A DNA stretch of 64,000 nt. Origin: Synergistaceae bacterium (GTDB lineage: Bacteria; Synergistota; Synergistia; Synergistales; Aminobacteriaceae). Shown here in pieces: positions 27,331 through 39,214 of this stretch; position 1 is the first letter of the stretch, and each line of letters opens with the position of its first letter. The notes under the pieces were generated by a model. It worked only from the letters and a program-made list of their open reading frames with translations, was not told where the DNA came from and did no database searches. Position numbers and translations under genes: made by a program. The stretch is taken from positions 124,001-188,000 of the forward strand of contig JAFUYQ010000013.1 of NCBI GenBank assembly GCA_017470485.1. Reading direction: 5' to 3'.

Positions 27331-29585
27331 TGGTCAAAAAAGTTTTAGCGTGTTTGTTGCTGCTGTTGATGGCAGCGTCGGGGGCTTGGGCGAGTACTAA
27401 CTTGTGGATACCGCATCACTCGATTGCAAGCATTACTGATGGGAAAGCAGATTATTCTGATGCACGATTCACTGATATGTATTTTCCTGTTCTCTACGAT
27501 GATGTACCTGTAACGAAAGAATTAGCTAAGATTACAGGCAGTCTGACAATTTCTGGAGGTAGGTATTCATTCTGGAACGGCACAGAACTTCAAAAAATCT
27601 CTGGAACTCCTATGACTTATAGGCTTGGGCTTGAGACAGGGCTTGATTCGGGCGATGAAACAGCATATCAGGCTTTCACTGAGGCAGGCAATTATTTACG
27701 TTGCGGAGTTGAGGCAGATAATGGGCTGAACGGAGTAACAATGAGCTGGAATTTCCCTGATAATCCATCAATGAACGGGACATATACGCTTCCTAACTTC
27801 ATGACAACTCAGGAACAGCTTGATTCGTGCGTGCTGTATTTTGAGTTCATTCCCTCAGAGACGGACGCAACAGAGATAACAGGCATTGCTTGGCGCATCG
27901 TGAATGCTTCTGACACTTCAACAGCAGTAGCTCAGGTTTTTAGAATGCGTTTCAACAATTTTGAAGTGTGGAACTATAACGAGGATAAAATCCTGAACGA
28001 CAGACCTCGCATATGGATTGAGGCAGGCGATAACCCTGAAGGTGTTTATAACTTCAGTACTCCGATAAAGGAGGCAGAAATATGCCGTGTAATGACAAGG
28101 CTTTATACCTATGATGAAGAAGGCGAAAAACTGTATACATGGGACTACTACACAAAGTCAGAACCCAACATGTACCTCTGGAAACGCCATGCCTCTGATG
28201 CCTCGCTTGTGAACGGTAAATCCGACTACAGCAATGCAAAATTCTCAAATGTATTCTTTTCCATTGAGAACAGCAGCCCTTCAAAAGCTGAAGAAAAACA
28301 CTTCGCTAATACAGGGAGCATGAAAATACCGGGCGGAAACTATACGCTTGTAAATGCAGATACAGGGGAAACTCTCGGTAATGTAACGGGTGATACCACA
28401 CTGACGCTGAGATTCGATTCGGAAGGTGCTATCGGGGCTGACTACGCAGAATATTGGCCTATTGATGACAGCGGAAAGTTCGTAGCGTTTGCAGGAGGAG
28501 CAGAGACAGGACTCAACGGCAAAACAATAACATGGACATTCCCCACAGCCCTTGAAGAACTGAACGGAGAAGGAGTAATTCCGAACTACAAGACCACAGC
28601 CGAGCAGCTCGCGTCAGGAGTGCCTTATATTGAAGTTGTCAGCGAGGACGGATATATCACGGCGGTAAACTACAAGATAGTTACGTCTAAGGACACAGCG
28701 ACAGAGATAAAACCGTTATACGGTACGGATTTCAGATTCCACTTTGACCACGCGACAGGAAAAGATGTATGGGGAAATACTTATCGTTCGAGCTGGCTGA
28801 AAGGTACAGCGTCCGGCACATATAAACTTGGTATTCCACAGCCTGTCGGCGCAGTGAAGCGCATTCGTGTACGTCTCCGCTCATACGAGGACACCACAAA
28901 TCCAGCAGTCTATCAATGGAACTTCTACCCAGCCGAAGCCCCCACGCCTCCGACTCCTCCTGTACCGTCTGATACCCTCGCAATCACGACAGCGAGTCTT
29001 CCTTCGGGTACAGTCGGAACGTCATACTCAGCGACTCTCGCCTCGAACAGAACAGGCGTAAGATGGTCAATCATCGGCAGTCTTCCTTCCGGCCTGAGCC
29101 TCAACTCGTCAACAGGGGCGATCACAGGAACGCCGTTAATTTCAGGGACATCGAGTTTCACGGTGAGGGCTGTATCTGGAACATTGAGCGCGGAAAAACC
29201 ATTGAGCATAACAATCAGCCCTAAGCCGACTCCAACTCTCACGATAACGACAACGAGTCTTCCTTCCGGCACAGTCTTGACAGCTTACTCAGCGACTCTT
29301 CAGTCGAGTCCTTCGGGAGCAGCATGGTCAATTTCATCGGGAACGCTTCCGGCAGGTCTGACTCTGAGCAGTACAGGGGTAATCTCAGGAATACCGATAA
29401 CAGCTGACAGGTACGAGTTCAAGGTGAGGGCGGTATCAGGCTCATTGAGTGCTGAAAAGAGTCTGAGCATTACGGTTAATGGGCAGGGAGGTATCAAAGT
29501 CGGCGGAGGAAGTAGCGGCGGCTGTGAGTCAGGGCTTGCGCTTTCTGGTGTAATTCTTCTTGGGTTCTTCCTCAGAAAACGTTAA
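27330..29585 (+). CDS. Exported Ig-like repeat protein with Synergist-CTERM-type sorting tail
   Basis: Signal peptide MVKKVLACLLLLLMAASGAWA, then two related domains of about 260 and 230 residues (first STNLWIPHHSIAS..., second NMYLWKRHASDAS...), sharing the patterns DGKADYSDARFTDMYF / NGKSDYSNAKFSNVFF and GLNGVTMSWNFP / GLNGKTITWTFP. A Pro-rich linker leads to two putative Ig (He_PIG) repeats beginning LPSGTVGTSYSATL and LPSGTVLTAYSATL. The end is GGSSGGC, a hydrophobic helix and RKR, the Synergist-CTERM pattern, expected to be processed and anchored at the surface. The ATG at 27330 has AGGAG 10 bases ahead; the frame from 27306 would lack a proper signal peptide start. Confidence 0.85.
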   Translation: MVKKVLACLLLLLMAASGAWASTNLWIPHHSIASITDGKADYSDARFTDMYFPVLYDDVPVTKELAKITGSLTISGGRYSFWNGTELQKISGTPMTYRLGLETGLDSGDETAYQAFTEAGNYLRCGVEADNGLNGVTMSWNFPDNPSMNGTYTLPNFMTTQEQLDSCVLYFEFIPSETDATEITGIAWRIVNASDTSTAVAQVFRMRFNNFEVWNYNEDKILNDRPRIWIEAGDNPEGVYNFSTPIKEAEICRVMTRLYTYDEEGEKLYTWDYYTKSEPNMYLWKRHASDASLVNGKSDYSNAKFSNVFFSIENSSPSKAEEKHFANTGSMKIPGGNYTLVNADTGETLGNVTGDTTLTLRFDSEGAIGADYAEYWPIDDSGKFVAFAGGAETGLNGKTITWTFPTALEELNGEGVIPNYKTTAEQLASGVPYIEVVSEDGYITAVNYKIVTSKDTATEIKPLYGTDFRFHFDHATGKDVWGNTYRSSWLKGTASGTYKLGIPQPVGAVKRIRVRLRSYEDTTNPAVYQWNFYPAEAPTPPTPPVPSDTLAITTASLPSGTVGTSYSATLASNRTGVRWSIIGSLPSGLSLNSSTGAITGTPLISGTSSFTVRAVSGTLSAEKPLSITISPKPTPTLTITTTSLPSGTVLTAYSATLQSSPSGAAWSISSGTLPAGLTLSSTGVISGIPITADRYEFKVRAVSGSLSAEKSLSITVNGQGGIKVGGGSSGGCESGLALSGVILLGFFLRKR

Positions 29586-29591
29586 ACATTA

Positions 29592-29627
29592 AGTCAGCCT
29601 CTCAAATTTCGGGGGGCTGATTTTTTT
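29592..29627 (+). terminator. Terminator after the surface-protein gene
   Basis: TCAGCC (29594-29599) pairs with GGCTGA (29615-29620), followed by seven T. It separates the surface-protein gene from rpsB. Confidence 0.85.
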
Positions 29628-29641
29628 GTGTCAAGCCCTTG

Positions 29642-29650
29642 TGATATACT
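29642..29650 (+). promoter_or_regulatory. Candidate extended -10 promoter for rpsB
   Basis: TGATATACT fits TGnTATAAT with one change, leaving a leader of about 100 bases before rpsB, which could house translational control by S2. No clear -35. Confidence 0.4.
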
Positions 29651-29757
29651 AACCATGCTTTGATTTCATGCGTTCATGTTTAATTAAAGGTGTCATGTGA
29701 TTGTCATGTGATTAAAATTGAGCGCAAGATTATAACCTTTAGGAGGATTAAGATTTT

Positions 29758-30573
29758 ATGGCAGTAGCAAGTATGAAGCAGTTGCTCGAATGCGGAGTCC
29801 ATTTCGGACATCAGACACGCCGCTGGAACCCCAAAATGAAACCCTACATCTTCACCGAACGTAACGGAGTCTACATCATCGACCTTCAGAAAACCGTTAA
29901 AGGTCTTGACCGCGCTTACGATTTCATTCGCGAGACAGCGGCGGCAGGCGGACACGTTCTCTTTGTAGGCACAAAGCGTCAGGCTCAGGACACAATCCGC
30001 GATGAGGCAACGAGGTGCGGACAGTACTACATCAACCAGAGATGGCTCGGCGGACTCATGACCAACTTCCCGACAATCAGGCGCAGAATCTCAAGAATGC
30101 TCGAACTCAGGCGCTACGATGAGGAAGGAACATGGGAGGAGTTCACAAAGAAAGAGACAGCCGCTCTCAAGAAAGAACAGCTTAAACTCGAAAAATATCT
30201 CGGCGGTATCGCTAACATGGCCGCCGTTCCCGACGCTATATTCCTCATTGACCCAAGACGCGAGGAGAACGCTATCGCTGAGGCCAGAAAACTTCACATT
30301 CCGGTCGTCTCGATAGTCGATACTAACTGCGACCCTGAGATGATTGACTACCCGATTCCCGGCAACGATGACGCTATCAGAGCAATCAAGTTAATTACCG
30401 GCTTAATGGCTAATGCTGTTATCGAGGGAAGACAGGGCGAGGACGCTGTTATTATTCCTGTTCAGGAACTCAGCGAACCCGAAGCCATCAGCAACGAGGA
30501 ACTCATCGCCGCAAGCGAGAGGCTCTACGAGAAATACGAAGGCAACATCGACGACGAAACCAGAGAGGACTAA
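29758..30573 (+). CDS. rpsB: 30S ribosomal protein S2
   Basis: Start [22 protein letters not shown] and the later [23 protein letters not shown] are family signatures. 271 residues including a somewhat acidic C-terminal extension. First gene of rpsB-tsf-pyrH-frr, with AGGAGG ahead of the ATG. Confidence 0.97.
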   Translation: MAVASMKQLLECGVHFGHQTRRWNPKMKPYIFTERNGVYIIDLQKTVKGLDRAYDFIRETAAAGGHVLFVGTKRQAQDTIRDEATRCGQYYINQRWLGGLMTNFPTIRRRISRMLELRRYDEEGTWEEFTKKETAALKKEQLKLEKYLGGIANMAAVPDAIFLIDPRREENAIAEARKLHIPVVSIVDTNCDPEMIDYPIPGNDDAIRAIKLITGLMANAVIEGRQGEDAVIIPVQELSEPEAISNEELIAASERLYEKYEGNIDDETRED

Positions 30574-30580
30574 TACGACA

Positions 30581-31453
30581 ATGGCAGAGATTACAGCCGC
30601 AAAGGTTAAGGAATTACGCGAACGCACAGGCTCAGGAATGATGGACTGCAAGAAGGCTCTCGCCGAGACGAACGGCGACATGGAGAAAGCTATCGACTAC
30701 CTCCGTGAAAAGGGCCTCGCTAAAGCCGCTAAAAAGGCTGAGCGCACAGCCGCAGACGGAAGGATATTCCATGTTCTGAGCGATGACGGCAAACTCGGAG
30801 TTATGATTGAGCTTAACAGCGAGACGGATTTTGTCGCAAAGACAGACGAGTTCAACGGCTTGGGCAACACTATCACCGCCCACCTCGCCGCAAAATCATT
30901 CGATGACGTTCCCTCGCTTCTCGCGAGCGCACACGAGTCAGGAAACACGGTCAATGATTTAGTTACGGCAATCATCGCTAAACTCGGCGAGAATATCGTC
31001 CTCAAGAGATTCGCCCGTTATGACGCCGCGAACGGAAGAGCGTTCTGCTACATTCACAACAATTACAAGGTCGGTGCGTTGCTTGAACTTGACGCTGAGG
31101 ACAAGTCGGTATTGACGAAAGATGAGTTCGCCGAACTTGGGCATGAAATTTGTATGCAGATAGCGGCGGCGGCTCCTCAGTATCTAGTTTCAGAGGACGT
31201 TCCCGAAGATGTCTTAGACCGTGAAAAGGCAGTTTACCGTCAGCAGCTTTTGGACGAGGGCAAACCAGCCGACAAAATCGAGAAGATTATTCCCGGAAAA
31301 CTCAGGAAGTATTACGAGACTGTATGCCTCCTCGAACAGGAATATATCCGCGACACCGACAAGAAGGTCAAGGATATTATCGCTGAAACAGGGAAGAAAC
31401 TCGGCACTAAAATTACCGTCAGACGGTTTGAGCGTTTTGCGATAGGCGAGTAA
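30581..31453 (+). CDS. tsf: Translation elongation factor Ts
   Basis: Nucleotide-exchange factor for EF-Tu. The N-terminal signature is KELRERTGSGMMDCKKAL; the core LNSETDFVAKTDEF is intact. 290 residues from the ATG at 30581, 7 bases after rpsB. A longer open frame upstream lies wholly over rpsB and is rejected. Confidence 0.97.
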   Translation: MAEITAAKVKELRERTGSGMMDCKKALAETNGDMEKAIDYLREKGLAKAAKKAERTAADGRIFHVLSDDGKLGVMIELNSETDFVAKTDEFNGLGNTITAHLAAKSFDDVPSLLASAHESGNTVNDLVTAIIAKLGENIVLKRFARYDAANGRAFCYIHNNYKVGALLELDAEDKSVLTKDEFAELGHEICMQIAAAAPQYLVSEDVPEDVLDREKAVYRQQLLDEGKPADKIEKIIPGKLRKYYETVCLLEQEYIRDTDKKVKDIIAETGKKLGTKITVRRFERFAIGE

Positions 31454-31463
31454 GTGAAAAAAT

Positions 31464-31508
31464 CAATATCCCCAGTGTGAACGAAATTTCTACGCTGGGG
31501 ATATTTTC
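31464..31508 (+). terminator. Hairpin between tsf and pyrH, possible attenuator
   Basis: ATATCCCCAG (31466-31475) pairs perfectly with CTGGGGATAT (31495-31504); the following T-run is short (TTTTCG), so it may lower rather than stop readthrough into pyrH. Confidence 0.6.
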
Positions 31509-31532
31509 GTAATGAAGGGAGTCTGATACCTT

Positions 31533-32246
31533 ATGCCCAAGTATAAGCGTGTACTTCTGAAACTATCTGGTGAAGTTCTAGCCGGTGAAAAACATATCGG
31601 AATTGATTTCGGAACGGTTAAGAAATTCGCGTCTGACCTCGCTGAGATAAGGGAGGCAGGTATTGAACTGTCATTGGTAATCGGCGGAGGAAATATGATT
31701 CGCGGAAGGGACGCTGATGATTACGGCCTCGACAGGGTGAGCCTCGATGAAATCGGAATGCTCGGTACGGTAATGAACGCTCTTGCGGTCAAAACTGCCC
31801 TCGAAAGCATTAACGTTCCGGCAAAAGTCCTCTCAGCTCTCGGAATGCCTCCGGCTGCCGAAGCATTCAGCCGTAAACGCGCTCTCGAATATCTGAGGGA
31901 AGGCAACATTGTTTTATTCGGTGCAGGAACAGGACACCCTTTTTTCTCGACCGATACGGCAGCGGCTTTGAGAGCGTCTGAACTGGGACTCGACTGCGTT
32001 ATCAAAGGCACGAAAGTTGACGGAATTTATGACAAAGACCCTAACAAGTTCAAAGATGCTGTATTTTTCCCGAAACTGACGTATGATGAAGCTATTTCGC
32101 GGAACATTGAGGTAATGGACACGGCGGCATTTGCGCTTTGCAGGGAGAACAAGATTCCCGTGTGGGTGATAAGCATTAATGATTCAAACTGGGTCAGGAA
32201 TGTTAAAGAGGGCGCGGAAATCGGTACAATCGTGAAGGAGGATTAA
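31533..32246 (+). CDS. pyrH: UMP kinase
   Basis: Phosphorylates UMP to UDP; an amino-acid-kinase fold. RVLLKLSGEVLAG at the start, VIGGGNMIRG, and GAGTGHPFFSTDTAAALRA are conserved. 237 residues. Third in the rpsB group, 3 bases before frr. Confidence 0.97.
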   Translation: MPKYKRVLLKLSGEVLAGEKHIGIDFGTVKKFASDLAEIREAGIELSLVIGGGNMIRGRDADDYGLDRVSLDEIGMLGTVMNALAVKTALESINVPAKVLSALGMPPAAEAFSRKRALEYLREGNIVLFGAGTGHPFFSTDTAAALRASELGLDCVIKGTKVDGIYDKDPNKFKDAVFFPKLTYDEAISRNIEVMDTAAFALCRENKIPVWVISINDSNWVRNVKEGAEIGTIVKED

Positions 32247-32249
32247 ATT

Positions 32250-32807
32250 ATGGCGAAAGATGAACTTTCAGTATTGCGTGAGAATATGGACAAGGCAGTA
32301 GCGTTTTTGCAGAATGAATTTCTTTCGATACGGACGGGCAGAGCGCACCCGGGACTTGTCAGCGACATCAAGGTCGATTACTACGGAACGCCGACACCGA
32401 TAAAGAGTCTGGCAAACGTAACTATTCCCGAAAGCCGTTCGATACAGATTGCGCCGTTCGACAAGACAGTCTTGAAGGCTATGGAGAAAGCTATCCTTGC
32501 CGCCAACATCGGAATGACCCCTCAGAGCGACGGTCAGGTCATACGAATGACGCTCCCCGAACTCACTAAGGCGAGGCGCGTTGAGCTGACCAAGCTGCTG
32601 GCGAGGAAAGCTGAAGAAGCCAAAGTCGTTGTCAGGAATTACAGGCGCGATACGATAGAGGCACTGAAGAAGCAGGAGAAAGCCTCAGAGATTACCGAAG
32701 ATGACCTCAAGAAGCTCACGAAAGATGTTCAGGACATAACGGACGGTTACATCAAGAAGATTGATGAGGTCTACAAGGTCAAGGAGAAGGAAGTCCTTGA
32801 GGACTAG
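32250..32807 (+). CDS. frr: Ribosome recycling factor
   Basis: Splits post-termination ribosomes with EF-G. Typical 185 residues: FLSIRTGRAHPGLV, IPESRSIQIAPFDK and the C-terminal KLTKDVQDITDGYIKKIDE helix. AGGAGG-like AAGGAGG ends pyrH and serves as its binding site. Confidence 0.97.
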   Translation: MAKDELSVLRENMDKAVAFLQNEFLSIRTGRAHPGLVSDIKVDYYGTPTPIKSLANVTIPESRSIQIAPFDKTVLKAMEKAILAANIGMTPQSDGQVIRMTLPELTKARRVELTKLLARKAEEAKVVVRNYRRDTIEALKKQEKASEITEDDLKKLTKDVQDITDGYIKKIDEVYKVKEKEVLED

Positions 32808-32852
32808 CAATCTTGTAAAGGAAATCCAGAATCAGGAGGAAAAACAACTTAA

Positions 32853-33656
32853 ATGGAAGAAATCAGCAGCTACAATTCACCGGGTTACACAACGTTCAAA
32901 ATGAAGCTCAAAAAGCTGATCGGCATAGACCTTAACTCTTACAAGGAGCAGATTCACCGCAGGACTCACGAGTTAATGTCCCGATGGGGCTGCAAGAACT
33001 ATGACGAATACTACGACATGATGAGCAAGGACGAAAAGAGATTGCGCGAGTTCCTTGACCACCTCACAATCAACGTCTCCGAGTTCTTCAGGAATGACTC
33101 TCAGTGGTGGAAGCTCCGCGACAAAATCATTCCCGAACTCATACAGAAACGCCGCACTAAACGCCTCAAGCTCTGGAGCGCAGGCTGTGCAACCGGCGAA
33201 GAACCTTACTCACTCGCGATTCTCTCGGCTGTCTGCGGCCTCGATGCGATGAGTCCCGTTCTTGCCGCCGACATAGATCAGGGCGCAATCGCTCTCGCTC
33301 AGAAAGCCAATTACCGAAAAGCACAGCTCCTCAATGTCCCGAAGGAATATCTCGCCAAATACTTCACCACAAGGGACGCAGGCGCAACTTATGACGTAAG
33401 CCCCGAAATCAAACGCAGAGTTACATTCAAGCGTTTCAACATGATTGAGGACGCTTTCGGCGCAAACTTTGACATTATTCTTTGCAGGAACGTTGTAATC
33501 TATTTCACGTCCGATACGAAAGACAAGCTATATCACAAGTTCTATGACGCTCTCGCGCCCGGCGGATATTTCCTTGTCGGTTCAACTGAACAGATATTCG
33601 GCTATCAGAAAATCGGTTTCGTCTCAGCAGGCCCGTTCCTTTACACTAAGAATTAA
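32853..33656 (+). CDS. cheR: CheR-type protein-glutamate O-methyltransferase
   Basis: Methylates chemoreceptor glutamates using SAM. The N-terminal helical domain covers about residues 1-75, then the catalytic domain with LTINVSEFFRNDSQW, SAM loop LWSAGCATGEEPYSLAIL and FDIILCRNVVIYFT. 267 residues, normal. No chemotaxis partner lies next to it; it is placed in the frr-to-hypA run, 45 bases after frr. Confidence 0.93.
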   Translation: MEEISSYNSPGYTTFKMKLKKLIGIDLNSYKEQIHRRTHELMSRWGCKNYDEYYDMMSKDEKRLREFLDHLTINVSEFFRNDSQWWKLRDKIIPELIQKRRTKRLKLWSAGCATGEEPYSLAILSAVCGLDAMSPVLAADIDQGAIALAQKANYRKAQLLNVPKEYLAKYFTTRDAGATYDVSPEIKRRVTFKRFNMIEDAFGANFDIILCRNVVIYFTSDTKDKLYHKFYDALAPGGYFLVGSTEQIFGYQKIGFVSAGPFLYTKN

Positions 33657-33662
33657 CGCGCT

Positions 33663-34017
33663 ATGTACGAGTTCACGCTGACTAACTCGGTTAATGACGC
33701 TGTGCAGAGACTCTGCCGGCAGACAGGCTGGAGAAAAGTTCGGAGGGTAATGGTTAAAATCGGCGGAATGAGGAAAGTTAATCCCGAATTAATGGCCTTC
33801 ATCTTCGCCGCCGTCTCCAAAGATACTCCGGCTGAAGGCGCACTGCTTTCCGTTATGTTAATGCCGGTTACTGTCAAGTGCCATTCGTGCGGAAAAATCT
33901 CTGCCCGTGAAGACTCTGATTTCGTCTGCCCGTTGTGCGGAAGCCGTAACGTGCAGATATTATCAGGGCTTGAACTCAATATAGAAGCCCTAGAGGTGGA
34001 AAGTAATACACTAAATT

Positions 34018-34025
<8 letters not shown>
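33663..34025 (+). CDS. HypA-like zinc protein lacking the nickel His2
   Basis: 120 residues resembling HypA/HybF, the nickel carrier for hydrogenase and urease. The structural zinc cysteines are present (C73-x2-C76 and C89-x2-C92). In HypA the N-terminus MHE binds nickel through His2; here the start reads MYEF. The ATG is 6 bases after cheR stop and no alternative start restores the His. No hydrogenase gene is in the window. Possibly a HypA relative with a different job. It overlaps uvrD by 8 bases. Confidence 0.8.
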
Positions 34026-36051
<2,026 letters not shown>

Positions 36052-36590
36052 GTCAACGCTCTCAAAAATCCTCGCCTCCCTCATGAAGTGCAGGCTCATT
36101 AACGCTGACGCTTTAGCCGCTGAATTATGGGCGCGAAATGACGTTAAGGCTTCCGCAGTCTCGCGCTGGGGCGGAGGCATTCTTGACGCTGACGGAAAAA
36201 TAATAAAATCTGAAATCGCAAGGCATATTTTCTCGGACATCACCGAAAACAGATTCATTAACTCCCTGCTCCACCCCTTAGTCATGAATCAGATTCACCA
36301 ATCCGTTAATGCCCTCAACGATTCTAATCTTGTGATTGAGATTCCACTGCTTCCCGAAACAGGAAGGCCGGACTGGATTGACAAGGTAATTTTTGTCGGG
36401 GCAAGTTTCGGGTTAAGGGCTGAAAGGTGCAGAGTCTCAAGAGGCTGGAGCAGTGATGAACTCAGAAGGAGAGAAAAATTCCTGCTTCCAGATGAACAGA
36501 GATTATCAATCTGCGATTTCATAATTCATAATGACGGCAGCCTGTCTGATTTAGAGGGGCAGGCTGTGAAATTTTTACAGGAGAACTTTT

Positions 36591-38393
36591 ATGATGAACA
36601 ACACTAACGAAGTGCCGGAAAGAAAAGACATTCCCGAAAAATTCAAATGGAATCTTGAGGCAATATACCCTTCATTCGAGGAGTGGCAGAAAGTTTTTGA
36701 CGAGACATCAGCGAAAATTGACGCTCTCAAAAATTATGCAGGAAAACTCGGCGAAGGTTCCAAAATCCTTCTTGAGTTCATTAAAGCATTGGAGGACGCT
36801 TCACTTAACCTTGAGAAACTTCTGGTCTATGCCTCAATGAAAAGCCATGAAGACCTCAGAGAATCAAAGCCGGTTGAACTTACAGGGCTTGCGGAAAATT
36901 TAGCGGTTAAATTCGCTTCAGCCTCGTCATTCTTTGAGCCTGAAGTCCTTGCGCTGCCTCATGAATACATAAACGACTGCATAAAGAACGAACATGAACT
37001 CACGCGCTACGAGTTCTTCTTCCGTAAACTTCTTAGGGAACGCGAACATATACTTCCGCCGGACAAAGAAGCACTCCTCGCTAAGACCCTCGAAATTACT
37101 TCAGTGCCTGAGAACGCTTTTACCTTCCTGACCGATGCCGATATGAATTTCCCGGACATTAAGGACGAAAACGGCAACACCTCAGAATTAACCGAAGAAA
37201 GATGGTACAGGTTCAGCAGGAGCAGAAACAGACAGGTAAGACGCGACGCATTCATGGGGATTTACGGGACTTACGCGAAATTCAGAAACTCAATCGCGGC
37301 ATTATATTCCGGCTCGGTGAAGGGAGATATTTTCTACGCCCAGACACGAAATTACGCCAGCTCCCTCGATATGGCACTGTTCGGAGAGAATGTGCCCGAA
37401 GACGTTTACAGCCGAGTTGTTGACACCGCAAGGAAATATTCAGAGCCTCTTATGTACAGATTAGTGAGCCTCAGGAAAAATGTCCTTTCACTCGATGAGT
37501 TTCATTATTACGATATGAACGTCCCTTTGTCCGATGAGCCTGAGACAAGAATCGATTTCGATGATGCCGTTGAACTTGCGCTGAAAGCTCTTGCGCCTCT
37601 CGGTGAAGAATACCTTGATGATTTCAGGCGCGGAGTGTCCGAAAGATGGATTGACATTTACGAGAACAAAGGAAAAAGAAAAGGTGCTTACTCGTCAGGC
37701 GTTTACGGCACACACCCTTATGTCCTTCTGAACTATGACGGAACACTTCATGATGTCTTCACGCTGGTTCACGAAATGGGACACAGCCTTCACAGCTACT
37801 ACTCAAGGAAGTATCAGCCTCAAGTCTACGCCGATTACACTATACTTCTCGCCGAAGTGGCCTCCACAACTAACGAGGCTCTACTCCTCGAATACCTCCT
37901 CAAAAACTCAACAAGCGATGAAAACAGAAAGTGGCTTCTGAATTACTACTATGACATGGTGAGGACGACATTCTTCAGACAGGCAATGTTCGCGGATTTC
38001 GAGCGCACAACTCATTCATACGCCGAAGCCGGAGGAGTATTAACGCCCGATTACCTCTGCAAGCTCTGGGGGGATCTGAACGCTCAGTATTACGGCCCAG
38101 AACTTGTCATTGACCCCGAACTCTGCGCCGAATGGGCAAGAATACCTCACTTCTACTCAGCATTCTACGTCTACAAGTACGTTACCGGCTTCACGTCCGC
38201 CAATGCTTTCGCGTCATCAATACTCGCAAATGAGGACAGGGCAGTCGAGCGTTACTTGAAGTTTTTGCAGAGCGGAGGAAGCGATTACAGCCTCAACATT
38301 CTGAGGAGGGCAGGAGTTGATTTAACGAGTGAAGAACCGTTCGAGAGGACAATGAAATTCTTTGAGGAGAGACTGAACGCATGGACAAAATAA
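36591..38393 (+). CDS. pepF: Oligoendopeptidase F
   Basis: M3-family zinc peptidase of 600 residues that trims oligopeptides in the cytoplasm. Zinc motif LVHEMGHSLHSYY (HExxH, near residue 387), with the distal Glu in LAEVASTTNEALL. The start KFKWNLEAIYPSFEEW is typical. CAGGAG precedes the ATG by 7 bases. It overlaps the HAD gene by 13 bases. Confidence 0.95.
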   Translation: MMNNTNEVPERKDIPEKFKWNLEAIYPSFEEWQKVFDETSAKIDALKNYAGKLGEGSKILLEFIKALEDASLNLEKLLVYASMKSHEDLRESKPVELTGLAENLAVKFASASSFFEPEVLALPHEYINDCIKNEHELTRYEFFFRKLLREREHILPPDKEALLAKTLEITSVPENAFTFLTDADMNFPDIKDENGNTSELTEERWYRFSRSRNRQVRRDAFMGIYGTYAKFRNSIAALYSGSVKGDIFYAQTRNYASSLDMALFGENVPEDVYSRVVDTARKYSEPLMYRLVSLRKNVLSLDEFHYYDMNVPLSDEPETRIDFDDAVELALKALAPLGEEYLDDFRRGVSERWIDIYENKGKRKGAYSSGVYGTHPYVLLNYDGTLHDVFTLVHEMGHSLHSYYSRKYQPQVYADYTILLAEVASTTNEALLLEYLLKNSTSDENRKWLLNYYYDMVRTTFFRQAMFADFERTTHSYAEAGGVLTPDYLCKLWGDLNAQYYGPELVIDPELCAEWARIPHFYSAFYVYKYVTGFTSANAFASSILANEDRAVERYLKFLQSGGSDYSLNILRRAGVDLTSEEPFERTMKFFEERLNAWTK

Positions 38394-39214
38394 AACTCAT
38401 AGCGTTCGACCTTGACGGTACACTTTTCAATGACAAAAAGGAAGTTACTCCCGAAACCCTGAGAACCCTTGAACATGCCGCAGAATCAGGAATAGAGATT
38501 GTACCGGCCACAGGGCGTTTCTGGAACGCAATCCCCGAAAACGTCAAGGCCATGAAGTTCATTCGCTACATGATAAGCCTTAACGGTGCAGAAGTCTTTG
38601 ACATTAAAGAAATGAAATCGCTCTCATCATTCACGATTCCGATTGAGAGGGCTGAGACGATGTGCAGGGTATTCGATGAACTGCCGGTGATTTACGATTT
38701 TGTCGCCGGCGGTCAGGGTTACATGAAGCGCGAACACTATAACCGAATCCCCGAAACCATGATAGGCGAGTGGCAGGTCAAAGTCATGACGGACATGCGG
38801 AGACCTGTTGATGATATTTACGGCACGTTGAGAGAGCAGAAAGGCGTTCAGAAAATGCAGATTTACACGCTCGATAAAACGCTCCGTGAAAATTTACTGA
38901 AGTCATTGCCTCATGTCTTCCCTAATGTTTTATTCACCTCGTCAGTTCCTAACAACATCGAGATTAACGACACCAAAGCCAATAAGGGGGACGGGCTGCA
39001 ATTCCTTGCCGGATACTTAGGGATACCGCTTGAGTCAACGCTGGCGTTCGGGGACGGCCTCAATGACATAAGCATGATTAAGGCTGCCGGTATCGGCGCG
39101 GCCATGTCGAATGCTGTCGATGAATTGAAAGAGTCTGCGGACTACATTGTGCCGGACTGCAATAATGACGGCGTTGCTGAAGGGATAAAGAGATTTTGTT
39201 TCGGACAATACTAA
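38381..39214 (+). CDS. Cof-type HAD-superfamily hydrolase
   Basis: Motif I AFDLDGTLFNDKKEV, motif II/cap region, and motif IV GDGLNDISMIKAAGIGAAMSNA mark the Cof subfamily (IIB cap), which dephosphorylates sugar phosphates or cofactors. 277 residues, cytoplasmic. Substrate cannot be named. It overlaps both neighbours, in a run of overlapping genes from hypA-like to the lspA-like gene. Confidence 0.92.
   Translation: MDKIKLIAFDLDGTLFNDKKEVTPETLRTLEHAAESGIEIVPATGRFWNAIPENVKAMKFIRYMISLNGAEVFDIKEMKSLSSFTIPIERAETMCRVFDELPVIYDFVAGGQGYMKREHYNRIPETMIGEWQVKVMTDMRRPVDDIYGTLREQKGVQKMQIYTLDKTLRENLLKSLPHVFPNVLFTSSVPNNIEINDTKANKGDGLQFLAGYLGIPLESTLAFGDGLNDISMIKAAGIGAAMSNAVDELKESADYIVPDCNNDGVAEGIKRFCFGQY

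Noticed and set aside
30413-30580. Long N-terminal extension of EF-Ts
   Set aside because: It lies over rpsB in another frame and EF-Ts homology begins exactly at the ATG at 30581.
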